A stretch of 64,000 nucleotides of DNA from Marivivens aquimaris (GCF_015220045.1 NZ_JADBGB010000001.1:434001-498000), one strand, 5' to 3'; shown: positions 23,512 through 31,770, numbered from the stretch's first letter. The notes: a model not told the origin generated them from the letters alone. Made by a program: numbers and translations.

Positions 23512-24563
23512 GCGGCCTGCGAAGTGACGTGCTGGGCCAGCAGGTTCTCAGCGATCTGGACCGCGTTAAGGGCCGCGCCCTTCAGCAGTTGGTCGCCCGA
23601 AATGAACATCGCGATGGTCTGGCCCGTCGGGTCGATCAGGTCGGTGCGGATGCGGCCCACTAGGACGTCTTCGATACCGCTTGCCTCACAAGGCATCGGG
23701 AAGTGGTTGTTTTCAATGTCATCGACAACCCGCACGCCCGGCGCGCTCGACAGCTTGTCACGCACGGACTCCGGCGACACGAAACCGTCGAAACGCACCG
23801 ACAGCGCGATGGAGTGAGCGCGGAGCACAGGCACGCGAACGCAGGTGATGCCGACGGGCAGACGGGGCAGGTCGAGGATGCGGCGCGTTTCGGCGATCAC
23901 CTTGGTTTCCTCGCCATTATAGCCCGTTTCGGGGTCGATATCGGCGTTATGGCTAAAGAGGTTGAAGGCCATCGGGTGCGGCATGATCTGCTGCTCGAAC
24001 GGCTCGTCGTTGACAGCGGCGGCAGTGGCCTGACGCAGTTCGTCCATCGCAGCGGCACCTGCACCAGATGCGCTCTGGTAGGTGACCATGTTCAAACGCG
24101 TGATGGCCCAGCATCGCAGCAGCGGTGCGAGAGCGGTCGTGGCGATCGCAGCAACGCAGTTGGGGTTGGCGATGATGCCTGCATGAGGTGCGATGGTGCC
24201 GCCGTTGGCTTCGGGCACGATCAGCGGAACGTTCGGGTCCATGCGAAAAGCGGAGGAATTGTCGACCACGACAGCGCCAGCCGCGACGGCGAGCGGGGCG
24301 TACTTGCGCGATACCGTGGCACCGGCGGAGAAGAACACGATGTTGCAGGCGTCAAAGCTACGCTCGGTCAATTCCTGAACCAGAACCTCGCTGCCACGGA
24401 AGGGCAGGCGCTGACCTGCAGAGCGGGCCGAAGCCAGCAGGCGCAGCTCACCGACTGGCACGTCGCGGTTTTCGAGGCAGTTGATAATTTCGATACCCAC
24501 AGCGCCGGTCGCGCCGACAACGGCGATCACTGGCAAGGGCGGAATGGATTGCTGTACGTTCAT
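23508..24563 (-). CDS. asd: Aspartate-semialdehyde dehydrogenase
   Basis: A 351-residue NADPH-dependent enzyme that converts aspartyl phosphate to aspartate semialdehyde, the branch precursor of lysine/diaminopimelate, threonine, methionine and isoleucine. Landmarks are VVGATGAVG (15-23), SAGATVSRKYAP, and the nucleophile Cys136 in NPNCVA, which replaces the more usual NPNCST. YQSASGAGAAAMDEL, EETK and the catalytic His in LRAHSIAL are also present. A GGAGAG ribosome site precedes the ATG. A 93-base leader with a 29-codon Thr/Met/Lys-rich ORF and alternative hairpins lies upstream. It may be one of two asd copies in the genome. Confidence 0.93.
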   Translation of the reverse strand: MNVQQSIPPLPVIAVVGATGAVGIEIINCLENRDVPVGELRLLASARSAGQRLPFRGSEVLVQELTERSFDACNIVFFSAGATVSRKYAPLAVAAGAVVVDNSSAFRMDPNVPLIVPEANGGTIAPHAGIIANPNCVAAIATTALAPLLRCWAITRLNMVTYQSASGAGAAAMDELRQATAAAVNDEPFEQQIMPHPMAFNLFSHNADIDPETGYNGEETKVIAETRRILDLPRLPVGITCVRVPVLRAHSIALSVRFDGFVSPESVRDKLSSAPGVRVVDDIENNHFPMPCEASGIEDVLVGRIRTDLIDPTGQTIAMFISGDQLLKGAALNAVQIAENLLAQHVTSQAA

Positions 24564-24591
24564 GGGTCTCTCCGGCAGGCTGGCGGGAGGA

Positions 24592-24648
24592 GGACGGGGA
24601 ACGCTGTGATTATCTTGCTTTCAACCCCGTCCGGCTCCGGCGGGGTTG
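24592..24648 (-). promoter_or_regulatory. Candidate asd attenuator: two mutually exclusive hairpins
   Basis: In the asd leader RNA (minus strand), CAACCCCG (24648-24641) pairs with CGGGGTTG (24629-24622), enclosing a further CCGG/CCGG pair. The 3' arm also contains GGACGGGG (24632-24625), which is perfectly complementary to CCCCGTCC (24599-24592) nearer the asd ribosome site. The two structures cannot coexist. The first arm begins 8 bases after the leader-peptide stop, the layout of ribosome-mediated attenuation. Neither hairpin has a clear U tract, so control of translation is at least as likely as termination. Confidence 0.45.
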
Positions 24649-24655
24649 GCTTCGC

Positions 24656-24745
24656 TTAGATCGTGACATCCGACCACGCGAAACGCACCCCCGCCGAAGC
24701 GGTGGTCATTTTGGTGGTCATGGTTTTGTTCATCAGGATCGTCAT
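24656..24745 (-). CDS. Candidate 29-residue leader peptide upstream of asd
   Basis: The short ORF begins MTILMNKTMTTKMTT and ends at a TAA at 24656-24658. Of its first 15 residues, five are Thr, four Met and two Lys, with one Ile; these are all end products of the aspartate pathway that asd feeds. Two more residues of this set (Thr28, Ile29) close the peptide. An A+T-rich AATAATAAT on the minus strand near 24779-24787 could be a -10 element, giving a short 5' leader. No clear ribosome site is visible. Alternating hairpins follow. The composition is as biased as that of E. coli ThrL. It is a prediction from sequence alone. Confidence 0.5.
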   Translation of the reverse strand: MTILMNKTMTTKMTTASAGVRFAWSDVTI

Positions 24746-24811
24746 GGCGTTTGGTTAGCCGAAGAGCGGCGCGCAATGCAATTATTATTTTCGCACTGCG
24801 CGCGAGTTGGC

Positions 24812-25249
24812 TCAGACCTCGGTCCAGATGGTGACGGGGCCATCGTTGATCAGGGACACCTTCATGTCGGCACCGAAGCGACCGCAAGCGGTCGGGATGT
24901 CGAGCTTGGCAACCTCGTCCTTGAACATCTCGTAGAGGCGCTCGCCCTCAGCGGGGCGGGCGGCGGCGGAAAATCCGGGGCGGTTGCCGCGCGAGGTATC
25001 TGCGGACAGGGTGAACTGGCTGACGATGAGGGCGCTGCCGCCCACGTCGACGAGCGACTTATTCATCTTGCCGGCGTCATCCTGAAAAATCCGCATTTTC
25101 GAGAGCTTAGCAGCCAGTTTGGCGGGCAGCTCATCCGTGTCGCCCTCCATGGCGCAGACCAGAACGAGCATGCCGTGGCCGATCTCGCCGACCACTTCGC
25201 CGTCGATCTTTACGGATGCTTCGGAGACGCGCTGGACGAGTGCTCTCAC
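24812..25249 (-). CDS. dtd: D-aminoacyl-tRNA deacylase
   Basis: A 145-residue enzyme that hydrolyses D-amino acids (and mischarged glycine) from tRNA. The catalytic signature SQFTL (in [17 protein letters not shown], about residues 77-93) and the second signature NDGPVTI near the C-terminus (usual form NxGPVT) are present. The start is a GTG at 25247-25249 that overlaps the upstream kinase stop (GTGA); the N-terminal [16 protein letters not shown] matches the family start exactly. It is cotranscribed after the PfkB kinase and lies upstream of the asd leader. Confidence 0.95.
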   Translation of the reverse strand: MRALVQRVSEASVKIDGEVVGEIGHGMLVLVCAMEGDTDELPAKLAAKLSKMRIFQDDAGKMNKSLVDVGGSALIVSQFTLSADTSRGNRPGFSAAARPAEGERLYEMFKDEVAKLDIPTACGRFGADMKVSLINDGPVTIWTEV

Positions 25250-26163
25250 AGCTCGTTGCTCCACGGCGGGTTCGCGCCCGCGCGGCTGACGGTGATCGCG
25301 GCGGAGCGGTTGCCGAGGCTCAATGCGGCCTTGATCGTGTCCTCGTCGAGCGACGCGATATCGTCTTTCGACAGCTTGCCAGCCGACTGGAGCGAGGCCA
25401 GAACGCCTGCGTTGAACGTGTCGCCAGCGCCGACGGTATCGACGACTTCGACCTTGTTGGCGGGCACGAAGACCACGTTCTCGGCGGTGATTCCGTAGGA
25501 GCCGTTCGCGCCTTCGGTGATGCAAACGAGCTTCGGACCCTTGGCGATGATCTTGCGGGCGTTCTCGATCAGATCGCCTTCGCCGACGAGCCAGTTCAGG
25601 TCTTCGTCCGACAGTTTGATGATGTCACATACTTCGGTCATGCGCTCGATACGGGCGCGGTAGGCCGCTTCGTCGCGGATGAAACCGGGGCGGATGTTCG
25701 GGTCCATCATGATGACGCGCTTGGGGGCTTCGCGCAGGCAGAGCGCCTCGTAGGTCGCGCCGCACGGCTCGACGGGCAGGGAGATGCCGCCAAAGAACAT
25801 CGCGTCGGCGGTGACGTCGTTCGGGAGGTCCTCGATGGCGAGCAGACGGCCCGCGGTGCCTTCGTCGTAGAACGCGTAGGTCGCTTGGCCGTTGACCAGT
25901 TTGACGAACGCGACGGTCGACGGGCGGTCAGCCAGAACGACGTTCGAGATGTCCACCTTCGACGCCTTCAGCGTATCGGTCAGAACCTCGCCCATCATAT
26001 CTTGGGCGATGCCCGAAAAGAAGCCGACCTGCGCGCCGAGACGGCCGAGCGCGATCGCGGTGTTGAAGACGGCGCCGCCTGCGTAGGGGGCATAACATGC
26101 CTCGCCTTCGGTCGAGGTGCGGGGCAGCATGTCGATAAGGGCTTCACCACAGCACAGGATCAT
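25246..26163 (-). CDS. PfkB-family carbohydrate kinase (fructokinase-like)
   Basis: A 305-residue ribokinase-superfamily protein. [10 protein letters not shown] (6-15) and [15 protein letters not shown] (29-43) form the sugar-binding region. [14 protein letters not shown] (about 251-264) is the PfkB signature with the catalytic Asp in GAGD. The N-terminal and central motifs fit fructokinase better than ribokinase or KDG kinase, but the sugar is not certain. It starts the kinase-dtd unit. A LacI-type dyad with a central CG lies 19 bp before the start, consistent with sugar-responsive control. Confidence 0.88.
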   Translation of the reverse strand: MILCCGEALIDMLPRTSTEGEACYAPYAGGAVFNTAIALGRLGAQVGFFSGIAQDMMGEVLTDTLKASKVDISNVVLADRPSTVAFVKLVNGQATYAFYDEGTAGRLLAIEDLPNDVTADAMFFGGISLPVEPCGATYEALCLREAPKRVIMMDPNIRPGFIRDEAAYRARIERMTEVCDIIKLSDEDLNWLVGEGDLIENARKIIAKGPKLVCITEGANGSYGITAENVVFVPANKVEVVDTVGAGDTFNAGVLASLQSAGKLSKDDIASLDEDTIKAALSLGNRSAAITVSRAGANPPWSNEL

Positions 26164-26181
26164 TTTGGCCTCTTTCTGGTA

Positions 26182-26197
26182 GCGATAACGGTTTCGC
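26182..26197. promoter_or_regulatory. Candidate LacI-family operator before the sugar kinase
   Basis: GCGATAACGGTTTCGC is an imperfect dyad (6 of 8 positions) centred on CpG, the form bound by LacI/GalR regulators of sugar genes. No such regulator is encoded in the window. Confidence 0.35.
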
Positions 26198-26231
26198 CGT
26201 GGGTGCCGTGAAACGACCTGCCAGTCAAGCG

Positions 26232-27323
26232 TTACTGCATGTATTCCGCGTAGTAGGCGATTCCGCCGACGATCAGAGCAACAACGATGACCGCAAAGGC
26301 GATCTTGATCGCCGAGTACGGCCGCTCGCCTTTGACCTTGCCCGTCTGCCCGTTGACGACGAACCGATAGGACTTGCCCTTGTAGCGATAGGCCGCAAGC
26401 CAGATCGGCAGCAGGACGTGCTTGAACGTGATGTCGCTGTGCACGGTATCCATCGAACTGATGCGCTGATGGTCGCCGCCGATGTCACGTTCGATGTCGC
26501 GGCGGATCTGGCGCTCCATCACTTTCTTGGCGTTCTCGAAGCCCTCATCCAGCTGGATCTGGTAGCCCTCGGCGTTGAAACCGGCGAGGAAGTTCGGATC
26601 GTAAGGTTTGAGCGATTTCAGTTCCCAAGGCTCCAGCGCGTCAGTGTGCTTTCGCGGGAGGGAATTCGACGCGAGGATCAGAACGTCATCGAAGAAGCGC
26701 TTTACGCGGCCTGACGCGTGGGTCCAGCGGGTGTGGCGTTGCTGGTAGGTTTCGGTCTTACCGTTCACCGTGCGCGTTTCGGTGGTATAGTAATCGTCGC
26801 CGCGCTGGCCCGAATATTTGGTGCGCGTGTCGGCGTCGTAGGTCCAGAACGGCACGTAGACGCCGTTCATCTTGCGGCCTTTACGGGCATATTCGGTCAG
26901 GCCACTCGGCGCGAACCAGAGGCGCCCCATCCACTTGTTCATTGCTGCATGCGCCTGAGGCTCGTCCAGCAGGAACGGCAACAGACCTTGCGGCTTGATC
27001 TGACGATGCAAGCCTGTGTCGGTCACGACGGGCGTTGCGCAGAACGGGCAGGTGGTCGCGTGATCCTTTTCGTGGATTTCGATCTGCGCACCGCAGTTGG
27101 GGCAGGGGCTAATCCGCACTTCCTCGATCTCGTGCGGCAGGAGGTTTTCACTCAGCGCTGCTTCGAAATCGAGCTCGCGGATCGGCTCGGCGTATTTCTC
27201 GATGCCCTTTTCGACGACCTCGGTGTGGCCGCAGAAGTCACAGATCAGACGGTTCTGGCCCGGATCGAAACGCATGTCTGCGCCGCAGCTCGGGCAAGGG
27301 AAGCGGTGTTGTTCTTCGACCAT
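26232..27323 (-). CDS. Zinc-ribbon protein with a C-terminal membrane anchor
   Basis: A 363-residue protein. The N-terminus has two zinc ribbons: CPSC...CDFC (residues 10-32) and CPNC...CPFC (about 73-96). A long middle region contains WFAPSGLTEYARKGRKMNGVYVPFW and a stretch with many aromatic and charged residues. One transmembrane helix (about 337-357, IAFAVIVVALIVGGIAYYA) is near the end. Homologues are often labelled as TFIIB-type zinc ribbon proteins, but the function is not established. It is the last gene of the XpaC-TelA-SPFH operon, 36 bases after the SPFH gene, suggesting it works with the SPFH protein at the membrane. Confidence 0.75.
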   Translation of the reverse strand: MVEEQHRFPCPSCGADMRFDPGQNRLICDFCGHTEVVEKGIEKYAEPIRELDFEAALSENLLPHEIEEVRISPCPNCGAQIEIHEKDHATTCPFCATPVVTDTGLHRQIKPQGLLPFLLDEPQAHAAMNKWMGRLWFAPSGLTEYARKGRKMNGVYVPFWTYDADTRTKYSGQRGDDYYTTETRTVNGKTETYQQRHTRWTHASGRVKRFFDDVLILASNSLPRKHTDALEPWELKSLKPYDPNFLAGFNAEGYQIQLDEGFENAKKVMERQIRRDIERDIGGDHQRISSMDTVHSDITFKHVLLPIWLAAYRYKGKSYRFVVNGQTGKVKGERPYSAIKIAFAVIVVALIVGGIAYYAEYMQ

Positions 27324-27359
27324 CTGATCGCTCCGTTATGCGCGGATGTTCTTTTCGTC

Positions 27360-28484
27360 TCAGACTGCGGGGGGCGGAGGCGGCGGAGGCGGTGCTACGG
27401 TGAACAGCTGCGCAAGTTCTGCGATCTCGCCTGCCTTGGTCCAGCCTGACATGCCCGCCGACCACACGAGCGTTTCGCGGGTCAACTGTCCACCGCCAGC
27501 CATACGGCCAAGGTCGGCGCGGCTAAACGGGCCGGTGGTCGCGCCGTTTTCTGCGATGTGCCACACGGTTTCCACCGGCGGCGGGGGCGGTGCTGCGGGG
27601 GCGGCGGCTTGCGGCTGTTGCTGACCGCCCATCGGACCCCAAGGCCCCATGTTCATGCCCATCGCCATACCCATGCCGGCGCCCATACCCTGACCCATCG
27701 CGTTGCCAGCGGCAGAGTTCGGGTTGTTCATCGCCTCGGCCGCGCGCCACTTCATGTGGTCGTCGAGGTTGCCAGCGATGCCGCGCGAGGTGCGGGCGTC
27801 GAGCGCTTTTTCCACATCCTCGGGGAGGCTGATGTTCTCGATATAGAATTCGGGGATCGACAGGCCGTATTGCGCAATCGTCGGCGCGATGGCATTCGCC
27901 ACCAGATCGCCGACGTCCTTGGTGTTCGCAGCCATGTCGAGCACGGGAATTTCGCTCGACGCGATGGCGCGGCTGAATTCCTGAACGATCACGTTGCGGA
28001 TCTGGAAGCTGATCTCGTCTGAGGTGAACTCGCCATCAGTGCCGACGATTTCGCGCAGGAACAGGCCCGGATCGGCGACCTTGATCGCGTAGGTGCCAAA
28101 GGCACGGATGCGGACGGGACCGAACTCCGGATCGCGCATCATGATGGGGTTCTTGGTACCCCATTTCTGATCGCCGAAGCGGGTGGTGTTGACGAAGTAG
28201 ATCTCGCTTTTGAACGGCGACTTGAACCCGTGGTCCCAGTGCTGGAGCGAGGTCATCACCGGCATGTTGTTGGTTTCCAGCTGGTAAAGGCCCGGCTGGA
28301 AAATGTCGGCAAGCTGCCCTTCGTGCACGAAAATCGCGGCCTGACCTTCGCGGACCGTCAGCTTGGCACCGTACTTGATTTCGTGGCCGTAGCGCTCGAA
28401 GCGGTAGACCATCGTATCGCGGGTGTCGTCGGTCCACTCGATGACGTCAATGAATTGACCGGACAGAAAATCCAGAATGCCCAT
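27360..28484 (-). CDS. SPFH/band-7 (YdjI-like) protein with C-terminal GYF_2 domain
   Basis: A 374-residue protein. Residues 20-240 form an SPFH domain of the YdjI / virion-core-like type (GQAAIFVHEGQLADIFQPG, then EIYFVNTTRFGDQKWGTKNPI). A Gly/Met-rich linker follows (about 258-285) with repeated MGMxMG. A GYF_2 (DUF4339) domain is at about 308-362 (WHIAENGATTGPFSRADLG), and the tail is eight prolines. SPFH proteins form large membrane-associated rings or microdomains, and GYF domains bind proline-rich peptides. It probably scaffolds TelA/XpaC and the zinc-ribbon protein; this is inferred from operon structure. Confidence 0.82.
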   Translation of the reverse strand: MGILDFLSGQFIDVIEWTDDTRDTMVYRFERYGHEIKYGAKLTVREGQAAIFVHEGQLADIFQPGLYQLETNNMPVMTSLQHWDHGFKSPFKSEIYFVNTTRFGDQKWGTKNPIMMRDPEFGPVRIRAFGTYAIKVADPGLFLREIVGTDGEFTSDEISFQIRNVIVQEFSRAIASSEIPVLDMAANTKDVGDLVANAIAPTIAQYGLSIPEFYIENISLPEDVEKALDARTSRGIAGNLDDHMKWRAAEAMNNPNSAAGNAMGQGMGAGMGMAMGMNMGPWGPMGGQQQPQAAAPAAPPPPPVETVWHIAENGATTGPFSRADLGRMAGGGQLTRETLVWSAGMSGWTKAGEIAELAQLFTVAPPPPPPPPAV

Positions 28485-28502
28485 ACCAAAGGCTCCTCTT
28501 GC

Positions 28503-29471
28503 TCAGGTCGCGTTACCAGTAAGCTCACTCGCTATCCGGCGGACGATCGGGCCTGCCTCGTCGGCGGTCATGCCAACCCTCAGGCGTGAATCGTACAGTA
28601 TCCGAAGTAGCATTTCATCGTATCCTGTTAGTAACGCGAACTCTTCATCGTCGTTAAAAATAGACGGACGGGCACGCGGACTATCATTCGTGAGCCCCAT
28701 GCCTTGGGCGAGCTCTTCGTGAACGCAGGCCTGCTTCATCAGCGTCGGGTGTTCCGCGCGGATGATGGCGAGGGCCTTGTTGTAGGTGACGCCGTCCGGC
28801 TTGAACGTGCTGATGACGAGGCAAAGCTGTTCGCGCGGCAGGTTCAGCGCGTAATCGAGCGAGGACTGTTCAATACCCGGAATCAGTTCGCGGATGCGAT
28901 CCGCAGCGCCTTTGCGGTCGTCCTCATCAAGGAACAGGACGTGGAAATTCGGGCGGCTATTGGTCATGGTGATCGGCACGCCCGACAGGGATGACAGGCG
29001 GCGGGTGTAATCGTTCACCATGGCGTAGTCGGTGTACTGGTCTTCCGTCGCGACATTGGCGCCGAATTCGACCGCCATGCGGATCGGGTTTTCCCAGCGG
29101 CGGAGCGAGGCTGCTGTCGCCTCGGCCCGCAGGGTGGTGCCGTCGCTGGTGTACTCGTCGTGGAGCGCCACGTCGATGAAGCCGGTCGCCAGCTGCGTAT
29201 CGGTGAACGGCGTGTCCACGCTGCCGCCGTCCGTGCGCATCAGATGCTGGTTTACCAGATCGTTTTGCAGACGGCGGTAGTAGGTCGCCAGCTGGCTGCT
29301 GGCGGTCGACGCGGGGCGGGTGCTGATCGACACTGGCTGAGCGGGGGCGGTGACCTCCGGACTCCGTGCCACGGCGGCACGCGGTACGGCCACGCTGTCG
29401 GGGGACAGGTTCGTACAGCTCGATAGCAGTGTGGTGAGAAGTACTGCTGCGAGTCCGGTGGTTCTATTCAT
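28503..29471 (-). CDS. DUF2927 family lipoprotein
   Basis: A 322-residue protein with a lipoprotein signal peptide and lipobox LLSSC (Cys19), so it is likely anchored in a membrane facing the periplasm. The C-terminal half matches DUF2927: ACVHEELAQGMGLTNDSP, then SIFNDDEEFALLT and LRILYDSRLRVGM. The HEExxQ-like stretch and conserved acids recall a zinc-metalloprotease-type active site, but activity is unproven. It is translationally coupled to telA (TGATG overlap) and precedes the SPFH gene by 18 bases. Confidence 0.82.
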   Translation of the reverse strand: MNRTTGLAAVLLTTLLSSCTNLSPDSVAVPRAAVARSPEVTAPAQPVSISTRPASTASSQLATYYRRLQNDLVNQHLMRTDGGSVDTPFTDTQLATGFIDVALHDEYTSDGTTLRAEATAASLRRWENPIRMAVEFGANVATEDQYTDYAMVNDYTRRLSSLSGVPITMTNSRPNFHVLFLDEDDRKGAADRIRELIPGIEQSSLDYALNLPREQLCLVISTFKPDGVTYNKALAIIRAEHPTLMKQACVHEELAQGMGLTNDSPRARPSIFNDDEEFALLTGYDEMLLRILYDSRLRVGMTADEAGPIVRRIASELTGNAT

Positions 29472-30661
29472 CAGGCGCCCGTCGAAGTTCCTACGTTTGC
29501 CCTGCTACCATCGGCCTTCGACTTCGCGGATGCTAGTGCCGATTTCAATTCGAGTTCCATCTTTTGCAAATCTGCCTCAGCGGCGGCACGTTTCCGCTTG
29601 CCTTCGTCGGCAATGCTGAGGCTCTCGTCGATGGTCGCGATCAGCGTCGCGTTGGCCAGTTTCACCGCTTCGATATCGAAGACGCCGCGCTCCATCTCGG
29701 TGCGGATGGTCGCGTTCGCCTGCTGGAGTTTTTTGGCGTTCGAGGTCAGCAGTTCGTTCGTCAGGTCAGTCGCCTCGCGCACGGCGCTGGCGGCTTCGGC
29801 GGACCGCTGGATGGTCACAGCCTGCGCCAGTTGGGTTTCCCAAAGCGGCACGGTGTTGACGAGCGTCGAGTTGATCTTGGTCACAAGGGACTTGTCGTTC
29901 TCTTGCGCAAGACGGATCGACGGCAGCGACTGCATCGTCACCTGACGGGTCAGTTTCAGGTCATGCACACGGCGTTCGAGGTCATCGCGGGCCGCACGCA
30001 GATCGCGAAGCTCCTGCGCCACCATCACACCGTTTTCTTCTGATGCGGCCTGCACTTCGGCGTCCTTGGCGGGGATGATAGTGCTGTCCAGTTCGGCCAG
30101 TTTCGCTTCGCCTGCCGCGATGTAGAGCGCCAGTTCGTCGTAGAATTCGAGCGTCTTGATATATAGCTGGTCGAGGCTTTCGATGTCCTTGATCAGCTCG
30201 TGCTCATGACGGAGCAGATCATCCGTGATGCGGTCGATCTGGGCCTGCACTTCTTCGTATTTCGCGACGAACTTGGCCATCGGCTTGGCCTTGCCCATGA
30301 GGCGTTCCCAGAACGATGGCTTGCGATTGGGGTCGAGTTCGCTGACCGAAAATCCGCGGATGGTGGCCACGATTTCGCGCAGCGAATTGCCTGCGGGGCC
30401 GACTTCCTGATTTTTGACGCCGCTCAGCATGGCTTGGGAAATCTGCTGAAGCTCGGCCTGCGCGCGGCTACCGAACCGCACGATGGAGTTGGTGTCGGTG
30501 ATGTCGATTTCGGCCATTCGGCGCGAGATTTCATCACTCGTCGGCTGGTCCGCCTGATCAAGCGAGACGGTGACGGCATTGGGCTCAGGCAGGACGGCGG
30601 CTGTCACTTTTTGCACTTCGGCCAAGGTGGCTTCGGCCTTTGCGCGGACGTTCTCGGACAT
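29471..30661 (-). CDS. TelA family (toxic anion resistance) protein
   Basis: A 396-residue, largely alpha-helical cytoplasmic protein of the TelA/KlaA family. It is recognised from the IVRFGSRAQAELQQISQAML start of the domain (about 60), PKPMAKFVAKYEEVQAQID-like helices in the middle and the SLPSIRLAQENDKSLVTKINSTLVNTVPLWETQLAQA block. The family name comes from plasmid tellurite resistance, but chromosomal copies are linked more generally to cell-envelope stress. It sits 12 bases downstream of xpaC, its frequent partner, and overlaps the lipoprotein gene. Confidence 0.9.
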   Translation of the reverse strand: MSENVRAKAEATLAEVQKVTAAVLPEPNAVTVSLDQADQPTSDEISRRMAEIDITDTNSIVRFGSRAQAELQQISQAMLSGVKNQEVGPAGNSLREIVATIRGFSVSELDPNRKPSFWERLMGKAKPMAKFVAKYEEVQAQIDRITDDLLRHEHELIKDIESLDQLYIKTLEFYDELALYIAAGEAKLAELDSTIIPAKDAEVQAASEENGVMVAQELRDLRAARDDLERRVHDLKLTRQVTMQSLPSIRLAQENDKSLVTKINSTLVNTVPLWETQLAQAVTIQRSAEAASAVREATDLTNELLTSNAKKLQQANATIRTEMERGVFDIEAVKLANATLIATIDESLSIADEGKRKRAAAEADLQKMELELKSALASAKSKADGSRANVGTSTGA

Positions 30662-30673
30662 CGTATTCTCCTG

Positions 30674-31549
30674 TTAATCGGGCCTGACGCCCTCGCGTTG
30701 TAATCGGTCGCGCAAGACCTTGATCTCAATATCCATGTCGAGGCGGTTGTTCTCGCGCAGCTTGCCGGTCATGGCAGAAAAATTGGTTTGCAGGTCCGAG
30801 AGTAGCGCCTCGTATTCGGCGCGTGAATTCTCGTCATGGGTCTTGCCGTAGTGTTCGGCAAATTTCAGCGACGCATCGCGGGCACCCATCAGATAGACGC
30901 CGAGGTACTTGCGCGCGCCCGTCAGATCGCGCGGATCGCTTTGCACGGTGTCGATCATCCGCTGCGCTTCAAGCTGGAACGCAGCCACCCGCCCGTCGAG
31001 GCGGCGGTCGCCCAGCGTTTCGATCGAATTGCGCATATCTGCGAGATATATTTCGGCTTCATCCACGACGCGGCTTACGCGGCTGGCTTGGAAATCATCC
31101 ACGCCTTCGGTGCGCTTGTCCTTCAGCGGATCGATCCCGAACGCGGCAAGGTGCAGGGCAGTCCCCGCAATTCCAAAGATCGCCGCAGCCACCGAAGGGG
31201 AGCCGTGGCTCAGCGCCGCGCCTGCGATGCCGACGCCTGTCAGAACACCGGCAAGGATCTTGCGCGGCAGAGCAGGGCGTTTCGCGATGGCGCGGGCGTT
31301 ATAGGCCGCTTCGGCGCGCAGGCCGTCGCGGAGCAACCACGCGCCAAGGCCCAAAATGGCAGCAGCAGGCAGCCCGAATGCCAGTGCAGTTGCACCGCCT
31401 TTGACCGAAAAGAACGCGAGCAAGCCCGCAGGCACGAACATCACATTGGAGCGTGCGCCAGCAGGATCGACCTTGCGGTTTTCAAATGGACTGACGGTAT
31501 CGCGGGATTGCGGGTCGGGGCTGTATTTGCCGCCATAACGCTGCGCCAT
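30674..31549 (-). CDS. XpaC-like (5-bromo-4-chloroindolyl phosphate hydrolysis family) membrane protein
   Basis: A 291-residue protein with two to four hydrophobic segments between 35 and 135 (FVPAGLLAFFSVKGG, LGLPAAAILGLGAWLL, ILAGVLTGVGIAGAAL, AAAIFGIAGTALHLAAFGI). A C-terminal cytoplasmic helical domain (about 150-290) matches the XpaC family. The enzymatic name is historical; the usual context is next to TelA. The ATG at 31547-31549 shares bases with the stop of a 28-codon gene upstream (TGATG). A GTG one codon earlier is possible. Confidence 0.85.
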   Translation of the reverse strand: MAQRYGGKYSPDPQSRDTVSPFENRKVDPAGARSNVMFVPAGLLAFFSVKGGATALAFGLPAAAILGLGAWLLRDGLRAEAAYNARAIAKRPALPRKILAGVLTGVGIAGAALSHGSPSVAAAIFGIAGTALHLAAFGIDPLKDKRTEGVDDFQASRVSRVVDEAEIYLADMRNSIETLGDRRLDGRVAAFQLEAQRMIDTVQSDPRDLTGARKYLGVYLMGARDASLKFAEHYGKTHDENSRAEYEALLSDLQTNFSAMTGKLRENNRLDMDIEIKVLRDRLQREGVRPD

Positions 31550-31635
31550 CACATGCCTCCGACGACACCGACGACGGTGCCGAAGAGCAGAAAAATAAGC
31601 AGGCCGTAAGCAATATGGCGAACGGGATCAGGCAT
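31549..31635 (-). CDS. 28-residue single-helix membrane peptide, first gene of the xpaC-telA operon
   Basis: An ATG at 31633-31635 opens a 28-codon frame that starts MPDPVRHIAYG and runs into a hydrophobic helix (LLIFLLFGTVVGVVGG) ending GGM. Its TGA overlaps the xpaC ATG (TGATG), and GAGGGA stands 6 bases before the start. Single-pass topology with the positive N-terminus inside is likely. It is too short for standard annotation, but coupling, ribosome site and composition all support translation. The function is unknown; it may be a small subunit or regulator of the XpaC/TelA complex. Confidence 0.65.
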   Translation of the reverse strand: MPDPVRHIAYGLLIFLLFGTVVGVVGGM

Positions 31636-31770
31636 CCGGTCCCTCGTTATAAAGTGTCAAACCGCATGTAAGCGCTTGGCACCGCCAAACAAGGCAAAGG
31701 CATGGAAATGCTGCCTGCGCGCGCCCATCGCTATAATCAGGATGGGCCGCACTGGATCGTCTGGCAAGTC

